DNA from: Pseudomonas sp. QS1027 | Lineage (GTDB): Bacteria; Pseudomonadota; Gammaproteobacteria; Pseudomonadales; Pseudomonadaceae | Direction: 5' to 3' | DNA: 64,000 nt | Assembly: GCF_002814235.1 (NCBI RefSeq) | Contig: NZ_PHSU01000019.1 | Coordinates: 62,001 to 126,000, forward strand | Shown: positions 46,735 to 55,825 of the stretch, one piece after another | Layout of the letters: each line of letters opens with the position of its first letter | Position numbering within the stretch: the stretch's first letter is position 1 | Position numbers and translations under genes: made by a program | The notes under the pieces: model-generated | Databases searched by the model: none | The model's input: only the letters and a program-made list of their open reading frames with translations | Told to the model about the DNA's origin: nothing

Positions 46735-46774
46735 GGGGCGGGCGTCTGTTTTTCGGAGTGCTTTGAAGCCGGGG

Positions 46775-47857
46775 TTAGCCGACTTTCATCAACGGTTTGG
46801 CCCTCGCCAACGCCGTTGCCGCACGGGTCAAAAGGGCTTCGGTATCGTCCCATCCCAGGCATGAGTCAGTCACTGAAACTCCGTAACGCATGGATTCACC
46901 TAGTGTTTGTGAGCCCTCGTAAAGATGGCTCTCCAGCATCATACCCTTGAGCGCATATTCACCCTCAAGGCGTTGCTCCAGGACGTTGGTAAAAACTTCG
47001 GGCTGGCGACTGTGGCTTTTATTGCTGTTGGCGTGGCTGCAGTCGACCAAAATTCGCGAGGGAAGGGAGGCTTTGTTCATGGCCGACTTGGCGTCGGCGA
47101 TACTCAGTCGATCAAAGTTGGGACCTGAAGCACCGCCTCTCAGAACCAGATGGGTGTCAGGATTGCCATCCGTTCGAAGTACGGCCGAGTGCCCGTTGCC
47201 GTTCACGCCAAAATGGGTATGTGGGTGGGCTGAAGCCCGCATGGCGTCACAGGCGATTGAGATGCTGCCATCAGTGCTGTTTTTGAATCCAACCGGCAAG
47301 TCCAGCCCACTTACCAGTTCGCGATGGATTTGCGATTCGGTGGTGCGTGCTCCGATCGCAGCCCAGCTCAGCAAATCATCAAAGTAACCCGCTGCGATGG
47401 GTTGCAGGAGTTCGTTGGCAATCGGCAAGCCCCTGGCCACGATCTCACGCAGCAGGCTCCTTGAAACGTCCAGGCCGGTATGCACATCGTTGCTACCGTT
47501 GAGCCAAGGGTCATAGGCCAAGCCTTTCCAGCCAACCGTAGTACGTGGTTTTTCCACATAGGTTCGCATGACCAAACATATTTCATCGCTAACGGACTGA
47601 GCCAATACCGAAAGCTTTTCAGCAAACTCAAGTGCGGAATCGGCATGGTGAAGTGAGCAGGGGCCGACGATCACCAGCAACCTCTGGTCTTCGCCATTCA
47701 AGATGGCTCGTATCGCTTTTCGGTTTTCCTGAACCTGACGCATGACAGCAGCGCTGAGCGGAAGTTTTTGCTTAAGTGTCAGCGAACTGGGAAGTTGCCC
47801 TTGGAGAGATGGCTGTACAGATAGGGATACGGGTGAAACGACGGAATGAGAGTTCAT
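46775..47857 (-). CDS. 3-deoxy-7-phosphoheptulonate (DAHP) synthase, class I, in the PhzE/PhzD-CAR cluster
   Basis: Condenses phosphoenolpyruvate and erythrose-4-phosphate, the entry to the shikimate pathway. The 360 residues have AroF/G/H-type landmarks: LLVIVGPCSLHHADSALEFA, MRTYVEKPRTTVGWKG, IGARTTESQIHRELVSGL and LVDCSHANSNKSHSRQ. It is clearly class I, unlike PhzC of phenazine clusters, which is class II. As last gene of the cluster it should boost chorismate for the PhzE homologue. Whether it resists amino-acid feedback cannot be read here. Codon use is less GC-biased than in flanking core genes. Confidence 0.9.
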   Translation of the reverse strand: MNSHSVVSPVSLSVQPSLQGQLPSSLTLKQKLPLSAAVMRQVQENRKAIRAILNGEDQRLLVIVGPCSLHHADSALEFAEKLSVLAQSVSDEICLVMRTYVEKPRTTVGWKGLAYDPWLNGSNDVHTGLDVSRSLLREIVARGLPIANELLQPIAAGYFDDLLSWAAIGARTTESQIHRELVSGLDLPVGFKNSTDGSISIACDAMRASAHPHTHFGVNGNGHSAVLRTDGNPDTHLVLRGGASGPNFDRLSIADAKSAMNKASLPSRILVDCSHANSNKSHSRQPEVFTNVLEQRLEGEYALKGMMLESHLYEGSQTLGESMRYGVSVTDSCLGWDDTEALLTRAATALARAKPLMKVG

Positions 47858-48007
47858 ATCGGTTGCCTGATCCTGAGCGAAGTGGTGCCGCCCAGGTTTT
47901 TCCAGGACGGCTGTCGGATAATGTCGAGAGTGGGGAGTGTTTCAATACGCGGTGAGTAAGACTTACAGGTTTAGTCCGTTAAGGTTGCTTTATAACCCCC
48001 GGAATAT

Positions 48008-51000
48008 TCATGGCTGCAGTTCCAGTGCGGCTGTGGACCGGCGATGAAGGGAAGGGCGCTGTTTTTTTTCCAGAAGACCGTGTATCTGCAAGTCAGCAAT
48101 GTATTTACGAATAAGAGATTCCGAAAGATGAGGGATTTCGAATGTTTCATTATCGGAGCCCACGGCTTTGACGGCTTCTTGAAAACGCGTGGACACAATA
48201 TTTGAGCCACTGACGATCTCGGCGGGCTGGCTGACACCATGAATCAGCGTGAGTGAGGAGTGTTGTTTCAGCCGTTCAGGTAGACCTCTCAACGCTGTTT
48301 CAAATCGGCTGAACCAATCCGAATAGTTATCAATTTTCTTTATTTTGATACCTTGCTCAATCATCCAGTCGATAAAACTATCCAGTGAAATACCGTCGTC
48401 ATGCGGATTCACCAGATTAAAGGATCTATAGTCTGCAAAAGACTGTCGAACCCCGATTTTCAGAATCGCCGAGGCGGTGAAGTCGACAGGCAAACCATCG
48501 TAATGGGGTTGCCCACCCTCCTGGCCTGGCGGCTGATAAAAAGACAAGGGAGCAATGCCCGTAAGTCCGATACTCAGCAGCAGGCGAGTGAACATATCGG
48601 GGATATTGAGCTGTCCGGGGTATTGGCTATGCGCCAGAATCATGCTTGAGCGGAACGTGGTGACGGGTAATCCGTAGCGCGTATGAGCTTCTCTGAGCAT
48701 GACCTCGCTCGCCCATTTACTCAGGCCGTAGCCAGCCGCATAAGTGTCTTCCACCTCAAGCGAGGCGGCTGATACACGGATGTCAGAGTCCTCGTCCAGG
48801 GTAGCGGGATCACTCAACAAGGAGGCGACTGCGATGCTGGATAGAAACACCACCGGTTTCAGATGGTGGGTGAGCGCCAGGCTGATGATTTCCCCTGTGC
48901 CGGTGACATTGGCGTCGAACAAGCTGCTATAGGGAAGAACGTGGTTCACCAATGCCCCGGCATGGACGATAAGATCGACTTCCCGACCCAACCGCTCCCA
49001 GGCTTCCTGGTCCAGGCCTAGCGCAGGTTCTCCGATGTCTCCGGCCAAAACTTCCAGATGGAGTGTGGAGAGCGACTGTACCTTTCGGAAAATCGGCGAG
49101 CTCAGGCTACCAAACGACTCATGCAGTCGTTTGGCCGCAGCAGTCGTATCCTTTCCTCGTACGATGCAGATGAGCTTGCCATCCGTTTCGCCGAACGCTT
49201 CCAGCAACTGAAGGGCCAGGAACTTGCCCAGGTATCCGGTCGATCCCGTCAACAAGATCGTCTTGGGCGATCTTACAGAGGCTTGCAGTCCATGGGCATT
49301 TTGCAGGACATCCGAGCTGATGAATTTTTCCAGTGACAGATCTTTCGCGTGGAAGGTCTTCGTCTCGGCGCCGTGAATGGAGGCCGCCGATGGGCGCACG
49401 AGGCCCGATTGCAGCGTACGTTCAATATAGTCCGCGACGTGCTGAAGGTCGTAGGCCGGACTGATCAACAGATCGACCGGAACGCTGATCCCGTAAGCTT
49501 GGGAAAGAATCGAGGAGAGACTGACCGCCGATAGCGAGTCTCCCCCCATATCTCTGAATTGAGCCTGGGGATTTATTTCCTCAGCGGAGGCGCCGACCAG
49601 GCTGCGCACAGCTTGCTTGAGTGTTTCAATCACGGGCTGTTGGTTTACCCGATCATGGAGATCATGGAGTTTATCCCGCTCATTGGCCATGAGTTGATCA
49701 TTCAATTCTTCAAGCGGCTGTGCGTACTTTTCTCGTAACCGCGGCCACAACGGTTTTCCATGGTCAGAGAGCAGGCCATTGGCTTGAGTAAAGGGCTCGC
49801 TGTCGATCAGGAAGTCCCTGGGAATCTCATAGCTGCGCAGCTGTGATTCTTTTGCCAGGCCTCGTATGGCTTCGCCGAGAAACGATTTGATCTGTTCGGG
49901 TTTGCCTTCGAAGCGTTTTATAAGGCGATCTGAGGGAACGACGACGGCGAGGAGGTGCGACCACTCGCTACGTCCATGTACGAAAATATTCTGGATATCC
50001 GCTATTGCTGAGAACAGGGTCTCCAATTGAGCGGTTGCAACGAATTCCCCTTGGGAAAGCTTTATGACGTTCTTGCGACGGTCTACATAAACCAGTCGTT
50101 TGTGGCCCGTTTCCGCCACGATGTCCCCGGTTTTGTAGTATCCGTGTTCATCGAATAGCTCAGCGGCCAGCTCGGGTCGTTTGTAATAGCCCGGGATAAT
50201 CGATTGAGTTTTCAGAAGCAGCTCGCCACGGGGGAAGGGCGAGTCGGTTCTGTAATAACCCAGTTCCGGGACATCAATGATCTTATAGTCTTCGACCGGC
50301 GGGGAGAGCAGTTCGTTGTCGATCCAGATGGCTCCCGCTTCTGTCGAACCGTAGACATTGTGCAGCGGAATATTCAGCAAGGCCTCGGTGAAGACCTTCA
50401 GCTCATTGGACAACGGTGCAGAGCTGCAACTTGCCCAACTGACCTGGCCGCCTAGGTCGTGAGTACGCATCGTCTCGAGAATCGCCAAGGCCACAGCATC
50501 ACCCTGGACGGCTTTGTTTCTAACGAGTGCGCCCTGGTATTTTTGATAGATCATCTCGCATATCCGCGGCACCAGGGATAATTCCGTGGGGCGAACCAAC
50601 GAGATGTCTTCGAGCAGGGTTGAAAGGTTGCTCATGGCGGTGAAGTAACAGGTTCCACCTCTGGCAAGCGTGCTTTTAAGCGACGAGTGACCGGCCACAT
50701 GGCTCATCGGCATGTAGTGGAAGGTGATAGCTCGCTCTTCGGAAAAAATCGTCGACCAAGAGCCGCCCCACATGCCAGATGCCAGTTTCTGAGTGTACAT
50801 GGCACCTTTGGGGGCGCCGGTACTGCCAGAAGTGTAAATCAGCATGGACAGTTCATCGTCGGCAGACGCGCTCTCATACAAGGGGACTTCGGGCAATGAA
50901 GCGCCTACTTGCAAAAGATGTTTCAAATCCTCGATCAAGACCGCACTTGAGTGAGCGGCCAGGGCCGTCAGTGCATGCTCACGCTTCGCGGCGTGCTCGG

Positions 51001-51472
51001 AGACTTCGGGTATATAGTCCAGCAGCAAGATCCGTTGAATAGAGGGGGTCTTCAGAGATGCCTTGAGCGCAATGTCGAGATAATCAACGCTCACCGCCAA
51101 TATCAACGGCTGGGTCTCTTGAAGAATCGAGTCTATCTGGGCAGCCGACGATCCTGTTTGAAGCGGGACGGCGATGACCCCCAGGCGAATACAGGCAAGG
51201 TCCAGCAGCGCATAGTCGCCACTGGTAAAGGCCAGAAATGCAACGGTACTACCTGCCTCTAAAGGCGCAGCCGTATGATGGTGCAGTGCTGACGCCAGGT
51301 GCCCCGTTCGGGCCCAAAGCTCCTGATAAGTAATCGTGCTGTACTGAGGTAGCCATTGGACCGAGACTGTCTTGCCGGATTCATCAGTCCGAAGTTTTCG
51401 GTCACGCTCCCCGATAGCCGGACGATCAGCATACTTGCTCATTGTATCAGCGACGATTTTTGCCAAGCCCAT
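48008..51472 (-). CDS. Carboxylic acid reductase (adenylation-carrier-reductase)
   Basis: A 1154-residue enzyme matching the usual CAR length (about 1170) and order. The adenylation domain has P-loop YTSGSTGAPKGAMYT (213-227), YGSTEAG (374-380) and YYKTGD (445-450). The carrier domain has its phosphopantetheine Ser646 in DMGGDSLSAV. The thioester-reductase domain has NADPH motif TGSTGYLG (742-749) and catalytic Tyr915/Lys919 in YGLSKW. It should reduce a carboxylic acid to an aldehyde with ATP and NADPH once primed by a PPTase encoded elsewhere. Its operon partners make dihydrohydroxyanthranilate, so that acid or 3-hydroxyanthranilate is the inferred substrate. CARs are best known from actinobacteria and fungi; a copy here with lower GC suggests transfer. 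Confidence 0.9.
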   Translation of the reverse strand: MGLAKIVADTMSKYADRPAIGERDRKLRTDESGKTVSVQWLPQYSTITYQELWARTGHLASALHHHTAAPLEAGSTVAFLAFTSGDYALLDLACIRLGVIAVPLQTGSSAAQIDSILQETQPLILAVSVDYLDIALKASLKTPSIQRILLLDYIPEVSEHAAKREHALTALAAHSSAVLIEDLKHLLQVGASLPEVPLYESASADDELSMLIYTSGSTGAPKGAMYTQKLASGMWGGSWSTIFSEERAITFHYMPMSHVAGHSSLKSTLARGGTCYFTAMSNLSTLLEDISLVRPTELSLVPRICEMIYQKYQGALVRNKAVQGDAVALAILETMRTHDLGGQVSWASCSSAPLSNELKVFTEALLNIPLHNVYGSTEAGAIWIDNELLSPPVEDYKIIDVPELGYYRTDSPFPRGELLLKTQSIIPGYYKRPELAAELFDEHGYYKTGDIVAETGHKRLVYVDRRKNVIKLSQGEFVATAQLETLFSAIADIQNIFVHGRSEWSHLLAVVVPSDRLIKRFEGKPEQIKSFLGEAIRGLAKESQLRSYEIPRDFLIDSEPFTQANGLLSDHGKPLWPRLREKYAQPLEELNDQLMANERDKLHDLHDRVNQQPVIETLKQAVRSLVGASAEEINPQAQFRDMGGDSLSAVSLSSILSQAYGISVPVDLLISPAYDLQHVADYIERTLQSGLVRPSAASIHGAETKTFHAKDLSLEKFISSDVLQNAHGLQASVRSPKTILLTGSTGYLGKFLALQLLEAFGETDGKLICIVRGKDTTAAAKRLHESFGSLSSPIFRKVQSLSTLHLEVLAGDIGEPALGLDQEAWERLGREVDLIVHAGALVNHVLPYSSLFDANVTGTGEIISLALTHHLKPVVFLSSIAVASLLSDPATLDEDSDIRVSAASLEVEDTYAAGYGLSKWASEVMLREAHTRYGLPVTTFRSSMILAHSQYPGQLNIPDMFTRLLLSIGLTGIAPLSFYQPPGQEGGQPHYDGLPVDFTASAILKIGVRQSFADYRSFNLVNPHDDGISLDSFIDWMIEQGIKIKKIDNYSDWFSRFETALRGLPERLKQHSSLTLIHGVSQPAEIVSGSNIVSTRFQEAVKAVGSDNETFEIPHLSESLIRKYIADLQIHGLLEKKQRPSLHRRSTAALELQP

Positions 51473-51535
51473 AATACGTTCCTTGATTAAAATTGGCAGG
51501 TAGTACTTTGATAATTGAATAATCCGGCCCTGGAG

Positions 51536-53002
51536 TTATTCGGGAAGTGTCTTCGGCAACCAGTAGACCGCGAGAAGTCCTACGGCCAATGTCAGCAGGC
51601 CTGCCACCGCCACCGCCAGGTGCATTCCAGACAAGAAGGCTTGTTGAGCCTGAGCGATCGTTTCCGCGGCAAGACCCGACTGATCGAGTGTTTCGTTCAG
51701 CGTGCCGGCCACATCGGGGCCCGACAGGCGGAACCACAAGGCCGCGAGCGAGCCGAGGATGGAAATACCCAGGGCATTGCCGATTTCGTTACTGGTCTCT
51801 GCAATAGAGGCCGCTGCACCCGCTCGTTCAGGGGGGACTGCGGAGACGGCGATTTCCGCGACCAGGCTGAAGGACAGGCCATAGCCAACTCCGGCGACGA
51901 TGGTCGATGCAACGAAATATCCCGCACCTTGACTGGTGGTTGTCATGAACAGCAACAGCATCCCGGCGCTGATCAGGAAGTGTGTAGCGACCAGTGCCCA
52001 CTTTCTTCCGATGCGCTCGACAATTTTGCTCGTCCAGATGCAGGTTGCCGTGAGGACGAGAGCCCCAGGTATCATTAACAAGGCGGTGGTGAAAACGTCA
52101 AAACCCAGTACTGACTGAATGTAGACCCCGGCGAGGTACCCGGCGGCCGACCAAACCACCAGCGACAACAGGCCTGTCAGAATCGCAATGGTAAAAATTC
52201 GGTCTTTGAAGAGGCTGACATCCAGCAGGGGATGTTTGAGGTGACGCTGTCTATTGACGAACCAAAAGAGCCCAATGATCCCAACCGCACCGATTGCCAT
52301 TTGACTCGGGGAAATACCATAAGCCGCGGCGGTTTTCAGTGAGTAAGTGAAAAGCAGGATGCCGATAAATGACAGTCCCAGACTCAGTCCGTCGATTTTT
52401 CCGCTGGTCGGAGCATGCACTTCACGCAACAAATGTGGCGCGAACAGCATGAAAATGACGACCACTGGCACGTTGATAAGAAAGACGGATCCCCACGTGT
52501 AGTTATTGAGCAGAACACCGCCGATTAGTGGTCCGACCGCAAACCCACCGGCAAAAGTGGCTGCAAATATGCCAATGGCTTGTGCCCGTTGCTTGGGATC
52601 GGGGAAGAGATTGCTGACGATGGCCAGCCCTGAAGGCAGCAGTGTTGCCCCACCCAATCCCATGAGCGCCCTGAACGCGATCAGACTTTCGGGTGTTGTC
52701 GAGAAGGCAGCACCAATGGAGGCTCCACCGAAAATCATGGCCCCCACCATGACAAGTTTCAATCTTCCGTAACGATCGCCAATATTGCCGAACGCCACGA
52801 GCAGGGAGCCCACGACGAACCCATAGATATCCAGAATCCATAGCGCCTGGTCGGCACTGGGCACCAGGGAGGAAGTGATTCTTGGCATGGCCAGATACAG
52901 CACTGAACCGTCCATGGCGACGAGTGCAACCAGTCCCAGAACAGTCAGTAATCCTAACCATGCTTGCCTGTTCGCAGGCTGAGCGATAGTAGCTTGGTGC
53001 AT
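51536..53002 (-). CDS. MFS exporter, DHA2 (14-TM) family, SmvA/EmrB-like
   Basis: Inner-membrane drug:H+ antiporter of 488 residues with 14 predicted TM segments. It has the DHA2 features MDGSVLYLAMPRI in TM1, GNIGDRYGRLKLV as motif A, GLGGATLLPSGLAIVSNLF, and GGFAVGPLIGGVLL as motif C. It lies inside the biosynthetic operon, between the PhzE homologue and the reductase gene, so export of the product and self-resistance is the inferred role. Confidence 0.88.
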   Translation of the reverse strand: MHQATIAQPANRQAWLGLLTVLGLVALVAMDGSVLYLAMPRITSSLVPSADQALWILDIYGFVVGSLLVAFGNIGDRYGRLKLVMVGAMIFGGASIGAAFSTTPESLIAFRALMGLGGATLLPSGLAIVSNLFPDPKQRAQAIGIFAATFAGGFAVGPLIGGVLLNNYTWGSVFLINVPVVVIFMLFAPHLLREVHAPTSGKIDGLSLGLSFIGILLFTYSLKTAAAYGISPSQMAIGAVGIIGLFWFVNRQRHLKHPLLDVSLFKDRIFTIAILTGLLSLVVWSAAGYLAGVYIQSVLGFDVFTTALLMIPGALVLTATCIWTSKIVERIGRKWALVATHFLISAGMLLLFMTTTSQGAGYFVASTIVAGVGYGLSFSLVAEIAVSAVPPERAGAAASIAETSNEIGNALGISILGSLAALWFRLSGPDVAGTLNETLDQSGLAAETIAQAQQAFLSGMHLAVAVAGLLTLAVGLLAVYWLPKTLPE

Positions 53003-53060
53003 AATGAAATGACCTTTAGTTGTGTGCTTGAAAAGAGAAGTTAAATGCTGCGGGTGTTTG

Positions 53061-55004
53061 TTATTTCAGCAGGTTGCCAATCACCGTGCCGAGTAGTTGT
53101 GCTCCGTTTTGGGTGAGTATGGATTCAGGGTGGAATTGAAACGATGCAAATAAAGGCCCGCGCAGTGCATGCACTTCGCCGGAGTGGGGATCGCGACTGA
53201 CTTCCAGGGTCACGCCGTCGTATCGTAATGTCGAGTCATTCATCATGGCGGCAAAGGTGTTGTAAAATCCCACCCGTTCAGGTTGCCCAAACAGGTCGAT
53301 TTCTTTTTGAGTCCCCTGGTTGGGCATGTCCTTGCGTTGTACCTGCAGGCCCAACTGAGTGCAGAGTATTTGATGACTCAAGCAAACGGCCAAAAAAGGG
53401 CGTTTTTGTTTGATCAGCGTTTTGACCGCATTGTGCAAACTATAAACTCGAGCATCTTCTAGGTTGTTCGGGTCGCCTGGGCCCGGCCCTAATACGAAAA
53501 TGTCATAGTTGTCGTAGGGTATTGGATGTTTTGCATTGGCCACATCCACAGAGAGGCTGAATGCACTCAATTGATGGCAGATCATTGTGGTGAAGGTATC
53601 TTCGGCATCCAGTACCAGGACCCTGAGACCCTTCAGTTCTTCTTGTGGCTGCCCTCGTTCTTCTGTCGGTGACTGCCAGAAATTTGAAATGTTGTCGTTA
53701 CGACTTTGCAAGGCGACTTTGATACTTGGATGAGCGGCGAGATTTTTATAATCCTGCTCACTAAGGGCTCGGCCAGAGGTGGCGGTGCCTGTTTCAGGAT
53801 CAAGGATGCCTAGCGCAGAAAGCAGGCCTGAGGCCTTGGCTCGTGTTTCAGCGGCCTCCGAGGCTGGGCATGAATTGCGTACGAGTGTGGAGCCGGTCGA
53901 AATCCGGATTGTGCCGTACTTGTTAATATCGGCTGTTCTAATCAATATCGAGGAGTCGAGACGGTGAGCACCGTATTCGTCACGCCCCAGAAGCGCGATA
54001 ACACCGCTGTAATAGGCTCGGCCTTCAGGTTCATATTTTTTGATGACCCGACAGGCGTTTTCCAAAGGACTGCCGGTAATGGTGGGGGCAAACAGGGTTT
54101 CGCGTAAAATGTCCCACGGTTGGGATTGGGTTTCTCCTGTGATGAGGTATTCGGTATGGGCGAGGCGAGTCATTGTTTTCAGGTAGGGGCCTTGGAGGCT
54201 GCCGCCCTTGCCGCAAATTTTGCCCATCATCTTGAGCTCTTCATCCACCACCATGTACAGCTCTTCGGTCTCCTTGTGATCGCCCAGGAAACCGAGGATA
54301 CCTTCCACGCTGGGGCCTGATGCCGGGTATCGATAGGTACCGCTGATGGGGTTCATGGTGACGATATTTTGCTCGAGGCTGACATGCCGCTCAGGCGTCG
54401 CTCCGACGAAGACTCTATCGCCTGTGTAGATGATAAAAATCCAATAGGCCCCGACTTCCTGTTGCAGAAGTCGACGGAAAAGCGTCAACGCCTTGTGATG
54501 ATCAAAGTCATTGATGGACGCGAGGAATGAGCGCTTCAAAACAAAGTTTGAGCCTGCCCCCATCCCGATTTCGTCTTTGATGATCTGCAACGCGGTTTCG
54601 GTGTAAGTGGCATCATCAATGTCGTAATGCTCTCCACTCAGCTCGATTCCGCCGTCTGCAATCTGTGCCAGCAAATCGAGCTTCGACAACTGGGCGGCTG
54701 CCTCGATACACAGCGCGATCAGCGGTTCCTTGTCATCAACGCACTCAAATCCCCTTTCCGTAATCTGGCGATAAGGAATGATTGCGAGGACATCGTGATC
54801 ACCGCCCTTCGACAGATGGGGCGAATAGCACTGAGCAAGGTCTGTCAGCGTTTCCAACTGCTTGACCTGGCCTGTCAGGATTTCTACTGCTTTGCTGTTG
54901 GTTGATTCAGGACGATAGATCAGCGCAAAAGGGGGCGGCGAGTTGCCCAGTATGGTTGTTAGCAACTCATCCTTGAGGCCAGGCACAACCAATGGTGTGC
55001 TCAT
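53061..55004 (-). CDS. phzE: PhzE-like 2-amino-2-deoxyisochorismate (ADIC) synthase
   Basis: Converts chorismate plus glutamine-derived ammonia to ADIC. The 647-residue fusion has an N-terminal MST/anthranilate-synthase-I-type domain (motifs VGATPERHVSL, NPISGTYRYPASG, HTEYLITG, APTITGSPLENACRV and YYSGVIALLGRDEYGAHRLDS) and a C-terminal glutamine amidotransferase with nucleophile Cys541 (AVCLSHQ) and FHPE (His625/Glu627). Domain order and length match PhzE. The ATG at 55004 overlaps the phzD stop as ATGA, as expected for a tightly coupled pair that hands ADIC to PhzD. An anthranilate synthase fusion is the alternative, but the adjoining phzD argues strongly for ADIC. Confidence 0.88.
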   Translation of the reverse strand: MSTPLVVPGLKDELLTTILGNSPPPFALIYRPESTNSKAVEILTGQVKQLETLTDLAQCYSPHLSKGGDHDVLAIIPYRQITERGFECVDDKEPLIALCIEAAAQLSKLDLLAQIADGGIELSGEHYDIDDATYTETALQIIKDEIGMGAGSNFVLKRSFLASINDFDHHKALTLFRRLLQQEVGAYWIFIIYTGDRVFVGATPERHVSLEQNIVTMNPISGTYRYPASGPSVEGILGFLGDHKETEELYMVVDEELKMMGKICGKGGSLQGPYLKTMTRLAHTEYLITGETQSQPWDILRETLFAPTITGSPLENACRVIKKYEPEGRAYYSGVIALLGRDEYGAHRLDSSILIRTADINKYGTIRISTGSTLVRNSCPASEAAETRAKASGLLSALGILDPETGTATSGRALSEQDYKNLAAHPSIKVALQSRNDNISNFWQSPTEERGQPQEELKGLRVLVLDAEDTFTTMICHQLSAFSLSVDVANAKHPIPYDNYDIFVLGPGPGDPNNLEDARVYSLHNAVKTLIKQKRPFLAVCLSHQILCTQLGLQVQRKDMPNQGTQKEIDLFGQPERVGFYNTFAAMMNDSTLRYDGVTLEVSRDPHSGEVHALRGPLFASFQFHPESILTQNGAQLLGTVIGNLLK

Positions 55005-55624
55005 ACAAAGACTTCCTCGGTCGTGCACACCACCGCGCAATTCTTCGCCGCATAGTCCAGCGCCAGTTGGTGATGCTTTTCTGAAAAGTCGGCAACAGCA
55101 TCAGCCACCAGGAACGTCTGAATATCGTTGGAAAATGCCTCGACTGCGGTAAACAGCACACCCACATGGGCGTACACCCCACAGATAACCAGTTGGTCAC
55201 GACCCGCTTCACGCATGCGTTCGAGCAGGCCCGAGCGGAAGAACGCGCTATAACGCCATTTTGTGGAGAGCCAATCATTGGGCTCGGGGGCGAGCTCTTC
55301 GACTATTTTCCGATCGTCTGGATCAACCTTCATTCCTGGGCCCCAAAAGTCCTTCAGCAAGCCTCGCTGCTCGGGGTTCATACCGCCCGGTTGCGCGGAA
55401 TAGGCAACTGGGATGCCCAATTTCCTGGCTCGCCCGCACAGCAATGAAATGTTCTGGATAAGACCGTTGCGATGCTGTCCCTCAAACGGCTGTACGAAAT
55501 AGCGCTGCATGTCATGGATGAGCAGGACGGCGCGGTCGGGATCAACATCCCACTGAGCAATGTTCGGCGGAAGATCGAACGAGGTGGGCATTTGATACGG
55601 GGAAATGGATGGTATGCCGGTCAT
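55001..55624 (-). CDS. phzD: PhzD-like isochorismatase (DHHA-forming)
   Basis: Hydrolyses the vinyl ether of ADIC to give trans-2,3-dihydro-3-hydroxyanthranilate (DHHA) and pyruvate. The protein is exactly 207 residues, the PhzD length, and the known catalytic residues fall on PhzD numbering: Asp38 in LLIHDMQRYF and Lys122 in WLSTKWRYSAF. The cysteine of other hydrolases of this fold is replaced as in PhzD (ICGVYAHVGVL). It is first gene of the operon, with AAGGAGA before the ATG at 55624 and a good promoter about 100 bases upstream. No phzF, phzA/B or phzG occurs in the window, so DHHA is not committed to phenazine here. Confidence 0.92.
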   Translation of the reverse strand: MTGIPSISPYQMPTSFDLPPNIAQWDVDPDRAVLLIHDMQRYFVQPFEGQHRNGLIQNISLLCGRARKLGIPVAYSAQPGGMNPEQRGLLKDFWGPGMKVDPDDRKIVEELAPEPNDWLSTKWRYSAFFRSGLLERMREAGRDQLVICGVYAHVGVLFTAVEAFSNDIQTFLVADAVADFSEKHHQLALDYAAKNCAVVCTTEEVFV

Positions 55625-55729
55625 GAGTCTCTCCTTGATAACCAACAACTGGGTGTCCGATCGGCGCAGTTGCAGACCTTTCGGCGGTACGGTGCGCATG
55701 GCAGGCACTCCATGCGCTTGCGTCAAATA

Positions 55730-55759
55730 ATTATGTCGTGCAGAGACAAAATGTGTCAA
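55730..55759 (-). promoter_or_regulatory. Promoter of the DHHA-reductase operon
   Basis: On the minus strand a consensus TTGACA -35 box (55754-55759), an 18-base spacer and a CATAAT -10 box (55730-55735, 5 of 6). Transcription would start near 55723, leaving a leader of about 100 nt before phzD. Confidence 0.65.
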
Positions 55760-55769
55760 CTGACAAAAT
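55745..55769. promoter_or_regulatory. Palindrome and direct repeats overlapping the operon -35 box
   Basis: TGTCA-AC-TGACA (55754-55765) is a perfect inverted repeat covering the -35 element. It is flanked by two copies of GACAAAAT (55745-55752 and 55762-55769), 17 bases apart, in a direct repeat. This is a likely operator; the TetR protein at 56387 is the closest candidate ligand-responsive regulator. Confidence 0.45.
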
Positions 55770-55788
55770 TCAATGAAGGATAAAATTC

Positions 55789-55811
55789 ACTTTAAGACTG
55801 TTTAAAGTCTT
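55789..55811. repeat. Nested inverted repeats upstream of the operon promoter
   Basis: ACTTTAA-GACTGT-TTAAAGT (55789-55808) overlaps AAGACT-GTTTAA-AGTCTT (55794-55811). Both are perfect. On the plus strand TTTTTAT follows, so it could also act as a weak terminator for rightward transcription; a second regulator site is equally possible. Confidence 0.4.
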
Positions 55812-55825
55812 TTTATATCAATAAG

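Noticed and set aside
53061..55004. Calling the PhzE-like gene an anthranilate synthase for tryptophan
   Set aside because: Domain order and length match PhzE, and it is translationally coupled to a PhzD homologue with the exact catalytic positions.
46775..55624. Reading the locus as a phenazine cluster
   Set aside because: Only PhzD and PhzE homologues are present; phzF, phzA/B and phzG are absent and the DAHP synthase is the wrong class.
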